Of a DNA stretch of 64,000 nucleotides, positions 61,939 to 64,000 are shown one piece after another. How positions within the stretch are numbered: the stretch's first letter is position 1; each line of letters starts with the position of its first letter. Source of the DNA: Alkalihalobacterium alkalinitrilicum (GTDB lineage Bacteria; Bacillota; Bacilli; Bacillales; Bacillaceae_F); contig NZ_KV917368.1 of NCBI RefSeq assembly GCF_002019605.1, positions 217,809 to 281,808 of the forward strand. Direction: 5' to 3'. The translations under genes and the position numbers were made by a program. The notes under the pieces are model-generated. The model worked only from the letters and a program-made list of their open reading frames with translations. It searched no databases and had not been told where the DNA came from.

Positions 61939-62307
61939 ATGGAATCAAACTTACAAGAAGGTAAGCCAATATATCAACAAATTGCAGAAAAGATTGAGTC
62001 CAGTATTTTGGATGGTTCAATTAAGGAAGGAGATCGAGTGCCATCTACTAATGAATTTGCAAAGTTTTATCAGATTAATCCAGCAACTGCAGCAAAAGGA
62101 ATCAATCAGCTTGTGGATCAAGAAATTGTTTATAAAAAGAGAGGGATCGGTATGTTTGTAGCTGAGGGAGCAAGGGAGATTATTTTAGGAAAACGAAAGC
62201 AAGATTTTTATAAAGACTATATCGTCCCTTTAAAAAATGAAGCTGAAAAACTAAGCATTAGTGTAGGTGAATTAAAAGACTTATTAGAAAGAGGGGAAAC
62301 GAATTGA
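61939..62307 (+). CDS. GntR-family regulator (YtrA type)
   Basis: A 122-residue short GntR regulator. The winged helix is residues 9-75 (GKPIYQQIAEKIESSILDGSIKEGDRVPSTNEFAKFYQINPATAAKGINQLVDQEIVYKKRGIGMFV), followed by a 45-residue helical tail. YtrA-type proteins repress ABC transporter operons; this one adjoins such a locus and overlaps its ATPase gene by 4 bases. ATG 61939 has AGGTGAC. Confidence 0.9.
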   Translation: MESNLQEGKPIYQQIAEKIESSILDGSIKEGDRVPSTNEFAKFYQINPATAAKGINQLVDQEIVYKKRGIGMFVAEGAREIILGKRKQDFYKDYIVPLKNEAEKLSISVGELKDLLERGETN

Positions 62308-62499
62308 ACATTCATGTAAAAGAGGTAACGAAAGAATTTGGGGCAAAAAAAGCGTTAGATCAATTATCTGTTACGTTTGAAGAAGATAAAATATATGGTT
62401 TGTTAGGGCGAAATGGAGCTGGCAAAACAACATTGATGCAATGTACAACAGTTGATGGTTTATTTGACAGAAGAAAAAGGAGGAAAGATACATGCTTAA
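62304..62499 (+). pseudogene. ABC transporter ATPase gene with its middle deleted
   Basis: The start is normal for an ABC ATPase, with Walker A GRNGAGKTTL near residue 35, but after LMQC the reading continues only 20 codons. The last bases in another frame read LMVYLTEEKGGKIHA and a stop at 62499, the typical C-terminus of a YtrB-like ATPase. Signature, Walker B and D-loop (about 170-190 residues) are missing. An internal deletion with a shift explains it, so no functional ATPase is made. Confidence 0.85.
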
Positions 62500-63196
62500 G
62501 GAACTAAAAGGAAATTTATCTTTTTTCGTGTATGATCATCGTTATAGTGTGACGATTTTTTGGTCGGTATTACTGTTATCATCAGTTGTATTTTTTGTGA
62601 TAGCTGCATTAAATTCAGATATGTATGTAGGATTCTCCATGAGTTTTGCCGTTTTTCTTTTTTGTGCTATTAGTGGCTTTTTGATGACGAAGGAAACGTT
62701 TCCATTTCTAATCAAGCTCGGTTCCACGAGAAATCAATACGTTTTTTCGGCGCTTGTTTTTAACTTAATCTTAGCAACTTTTATGTCAGCTCTCGCAGTA
62801 ATCGTTAACCAACTCTCGATCGCTATGAAAAGTCTGACCAACGTAGATAATTTTAATCATTTTATGGTATTAGAAGGAACCACGATTGCAGCTACTTGGT
62901 ATAATGAGTTGCTGTTTAATATCATTATCTGTTTTCTTTTATTGCAGGTAGGCTTTATGATGAGTTCACTCTTTTACCGCTTAGGTTTAGTTGGTGGATT
63001 TAGTGGAATTGTCATGTTTGCGCTGATTTTAATTATCCCAACAACTAGAAACATTCTCCTAGATATATTTGTAGGAACGAATGGAACCTATATTGATATA
63101 AACTATATTTCTATCATACTATTATCGATCTTAGCAATGTTACCAAATTGGTTGCTATTAAAAGACGCACCGACCACAGGTGTAGCAACGAGATAA
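62492..63196 (+). CDS. ABC-type permease subunit, orphaned
   Basis: A 234-residue integral membrane protein with six predicted helices (TIFWSVLLLSSVVFFVIAAL, SMSFAVFLFCAISGFLM, ALVFNLILATFMSALAVIV, ELLFNIIICFLLLQVGFM, LVGGFSGIVMFALILIIP, IDINYISIILLSILAMLPN), typical of YtrC/D-like permeases. ATG 62492 follows AGGAGG. It overlaps the tail of the deleted ATPase gene, so it has lost its partner unless another ATPase substitutes. Confidence 0.78.
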   Translation: MLKELKGNLSFFVYDHRYSVTIFWSVLLLSSVVFFVIAALNSDMYVGFSMSFAVFLFCAISGFLMTKETFPFLIKLGSTRNQYVFSALVFNLILATFMSALAVIVNQLSIAMKSLTNVDNFNHFMVLEGTTIAATWYNELLFNIIICFLLLQVGFMMSSLFYRLGLVGGFSGIVMFALILIIPTTRNILLDIFVGTNGTYIDINYISIILLSILAMLPNWLLLKDAPTTGVATR

Positions 63197-63256
63197 AGAA
63201 AGAGAATCTATCTATTTCATAGATCAAATAAGGTCATAAATACTAGAACCGCTACT

Positions 63257-63290
63257 GCCTGTTACGCTCTAAAATAGCGTGACAGGCTTT
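63257..63290 (+). terminator. Terminator after the permease gene
   Basis: GCCTGTTACGCT and AGCGTGACAGGC around CTAAAAT, then TTTTG. Confidence 0.8.
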
Positions 63291-63319
63291 TGTAGGTCCA
63301 TTTATTTTCAATTGTTATT

Positions 63320-63353
63320 GTAAAGTAACCTTGACAGTAAAGTGACCTTTACA
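63320..63353. promoter_or_regulatory. Tandem 17-bp operator repeats ahead of the XRE gene
   Basis: GTAAAGTAACCTTGACA at 63320-63336 and GTAAAGTGACCTTTACA at 63337-63353. TTGACA (63331-63336) may be the -35, so the second copy fills the promoter spacer. Likely XRE autoregulation. Confidence 0.65.
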
Positions 63354-63383
63354 TTAAATTGGGGTGTAGAGAGGGTTGGTCAA

Positions 63384-63596
63384 ATGAAAAATCGGATGAA
63401 AGAACTACGGCAAGAAAAAGGAATTTCACAAGAAAAAATGGCAACATTACTCGGCGTTTCAAGGCAAACCATTATATCGATTGAGCGTGGGAAGTATAAT
63501 CCCTCTTTACCACTAGCGATCCAAATTGCCCGCAAGTTTGACACGATAGTGGAGAATGTTTTTTTGATGGATGAAGACGATCTTAGAGAGGTGTAA
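63384..63596 (+). CDS. XRE-family helix-turn-helix regulator
   Basis: A 70-residue protein that is nearly all HTH: KELRQEKGISQEKMATLLGVSRQTIISIERGKYNPSLPLAIQIARKFDTIVENVF. This small YvaO/YozG-like type commonly regulates an adjacent membrane protein gene. ATG 63384 has GAGAGGGTTGG; the upstream in-frame start at 63342 would cross the operator repeats. It is 2 bases from the next gene. Confidence 0.9.
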   Translation: MKNRMKELRQEKGISQEKMATLLGVSRQTIISIERGKYNPSLPLAIQIARKFDTIVENVFLMDEDDLREV

Positions 63597-63598
63597 GT

Positions 63599-63757
63599 AT
63601 GATGATAACGAAAAGTTTTAAAAAAGGTTCAAGAGGATTATATTTCTTCTTTGGATGTATGTTTTTAGTGTATACAGCTTTATTTACGTTTGCGACGATT
63701 TATACTGGTGCATTTCCAGTAGGGCATCGAAACGTAATTAACCTATTAAACTACTAG
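63599..63757 (+). CDS. Small membrane protein next to XRE, 52 aa
   Basis: ATG 63599 (or ATG 63602) opens a 52-codon frame, TKSFKKGSRGLYFFFGCMFL, then VYTALFTFATIYTGAFPVGH: a basic N-terminus and one membrane helix. AGAGAGGTG before it, 2 bases after the XRE stop. Small XRE plus membrane protein pairs are common; function unknown. Confidence 0.65.
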   Translation: MMITKSFKKGSRGLYFFFGCMFLVYTALFTFATIYTGAFPVGHRNVINLLNY

Positions 63758-63769
63758 AATAAATGGGAA

Positions 63770-63804
63770 TGCGAAGCTAGAATTGTAGCTCGCAACTTTT
63801 ATTT
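63770..63804 (+). terminator. Terminator of the XRE pair
   Basis: TGCGAAGCTA with TAGCTCGCA (one bulge), followed by ACTTTTATTT. Confidence 0.75.
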
Positions 63805-63875
63805 CTAACGCTTTAAAACATTCATCGCATACTCCAAGACAATACGAAACAAAATACAATAGAATTAATTAACCG

Positions 63876-63929
63876 TTGACATGCAACCAAAAAGTTTCGT
63901 AAAATAAATACGAAACCATTTGGTTGCAT
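63876..63929 (+). promoter_or_regulatory. Promoter with a large inverted-repeat operator
   Basis: TTGACA (63876-63881), 18-base spacer, TAAAAT (63900-63905). Arms 63881-63901 (begins ATGCAACCAA) and 63909-63929 (ends TTGGTTGCAT) are complementary at 18 of 21 positions with a 7-base centre. CAACCA/TGGTTG half-sites recall ArsR-type operators. Confidence 0.7.
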
Positions 63930-63949
63930 AAATACATATTGGAGGAAAA

Positions 63950-64000
63950 ATGATGCCATCTACTTTAGATATTCGTAAACATGCTGTATTTAATGCAAAA
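63950..64000 (+). CDS. Probable SRPBCC/AHSA1 protein, N-terminus only
   Basis: Seventeen codons before the window ends: MMPSTLDIRKHAVFNAK. GGAGG lies 4 bases before the first ATG and 7 before the second (63953), which is preferred. The pattern resembles the N-terminal strand of Bacillus SRPBCC/AHSA1 proteins often cotranscribed with an ArsR regulator, and the ArsR-type operator upstream agrees. Too short to be sure. Confidence 0.45.
   Translation, partial: MMPSTLDIRKHAVFNAK

Noticed and set aside
1-64000. CRISPR arrays, tRNA or rRNA genes, complete prophage
   Set aside because: No regularly spaced repeats, cloverleaf-type or rRNA sequences, and no phage structural genes were seen.

Overview
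The window is a low-GC, gene-dense chromosomal segment from an aerobic, probably endospore-forming member of the Bacillaceae. The case rests on AGGAGG-type ribosome sites, frequent GTG and TTG starts, many rho-independent terminators, and Bacillus lineage genes: KapB, a KinB-like kinase, YtaF/MntP-type membrane protein, HelD, a YkvS-type KOW protein, a YhfW-type Rieske oxidoreductase and a preQ1-I riboswitch. No rRNA, tRNA, CRISPR array or prophage was seen. Species cannot be fixed from this window; a relative of alkaliphilic bacilli is a guess.

Layout. 0-5 kb: partial metallophosphoesterase, DDAH-type amidinohydrolase, AEC transporter, HemD-like protein, LysR regulator, guanylate-kinase paralogue. 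5-12 kb: purT behind a clear promoter, an IT-type permease, a CNNM/CBS/CorC protein, ElaA-type acetyltransferase, RarD and YtaF. 12-19 kb: topoisomerase III, a Gfo/Idh oxidoreductase, HelD and two small or medium membrane proteins. 19-26 kb: an alcohol dehydrogenase/aldolase operon, a lipoprotein with DUF5050-like repeats, and a dihydroorotate-dehydrogenase-like domain fused to a duplicated four-helix membrane module. 26.8-33.6 kb is a decay zone: a pentapeptide-repeat remnant, a LysM remnant with an in-frame stop, a truncated and frameshifted MFS gene, an ECF sigma gene with a nonsense codon, and its DUF4179 partner split by an IS1182-family element with 10-bp target duplications.

34-46 kb: ferritin, Rieske oxidoreductase, amidase, KapB, YkvS-like protein, LysM-CAP secreted protein, hemerythrin protein, methyltransferase, then preQ1-I riboswitch-queC-queD-queE. 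45.8-54.4 kb: KinB-like kinase, two-subunit MaoC hydratase with a TetR regulator, a cytosolic BtuF-like protein, a haloperoxidase pseudogene broken by an 11-bp tandem duplication, a second CBO0543-like membrane protein, and a three-gene overlapping operon of two DUF1538 proteins and one double P-II protein.

55-64 kb: solitary tyrosine recombinase, K+/H+ antiporter, padR-chrA operon, a Fur-boxed cysteine-motif protein, an ECF sigma/PadR-like/SEDS operon, a GntR-controlled ABC locus whose ATPase has lost its middle, an XRE regulator with a small membrane protein, and the start of a probable SRPBCC protein under a large inverted repeat.

The best candidates for undescribed biology are the DUF1538-DUF1538-(P-II)2 operon, the pseudo-DHODH membrane fusion, and the ECF sigma operon in which a PadR-type protein with an anti-sigma-like N terminus sits between the sigma factor and a HAAS-SEDS fusion. 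Functions given for those are inference from architecture.
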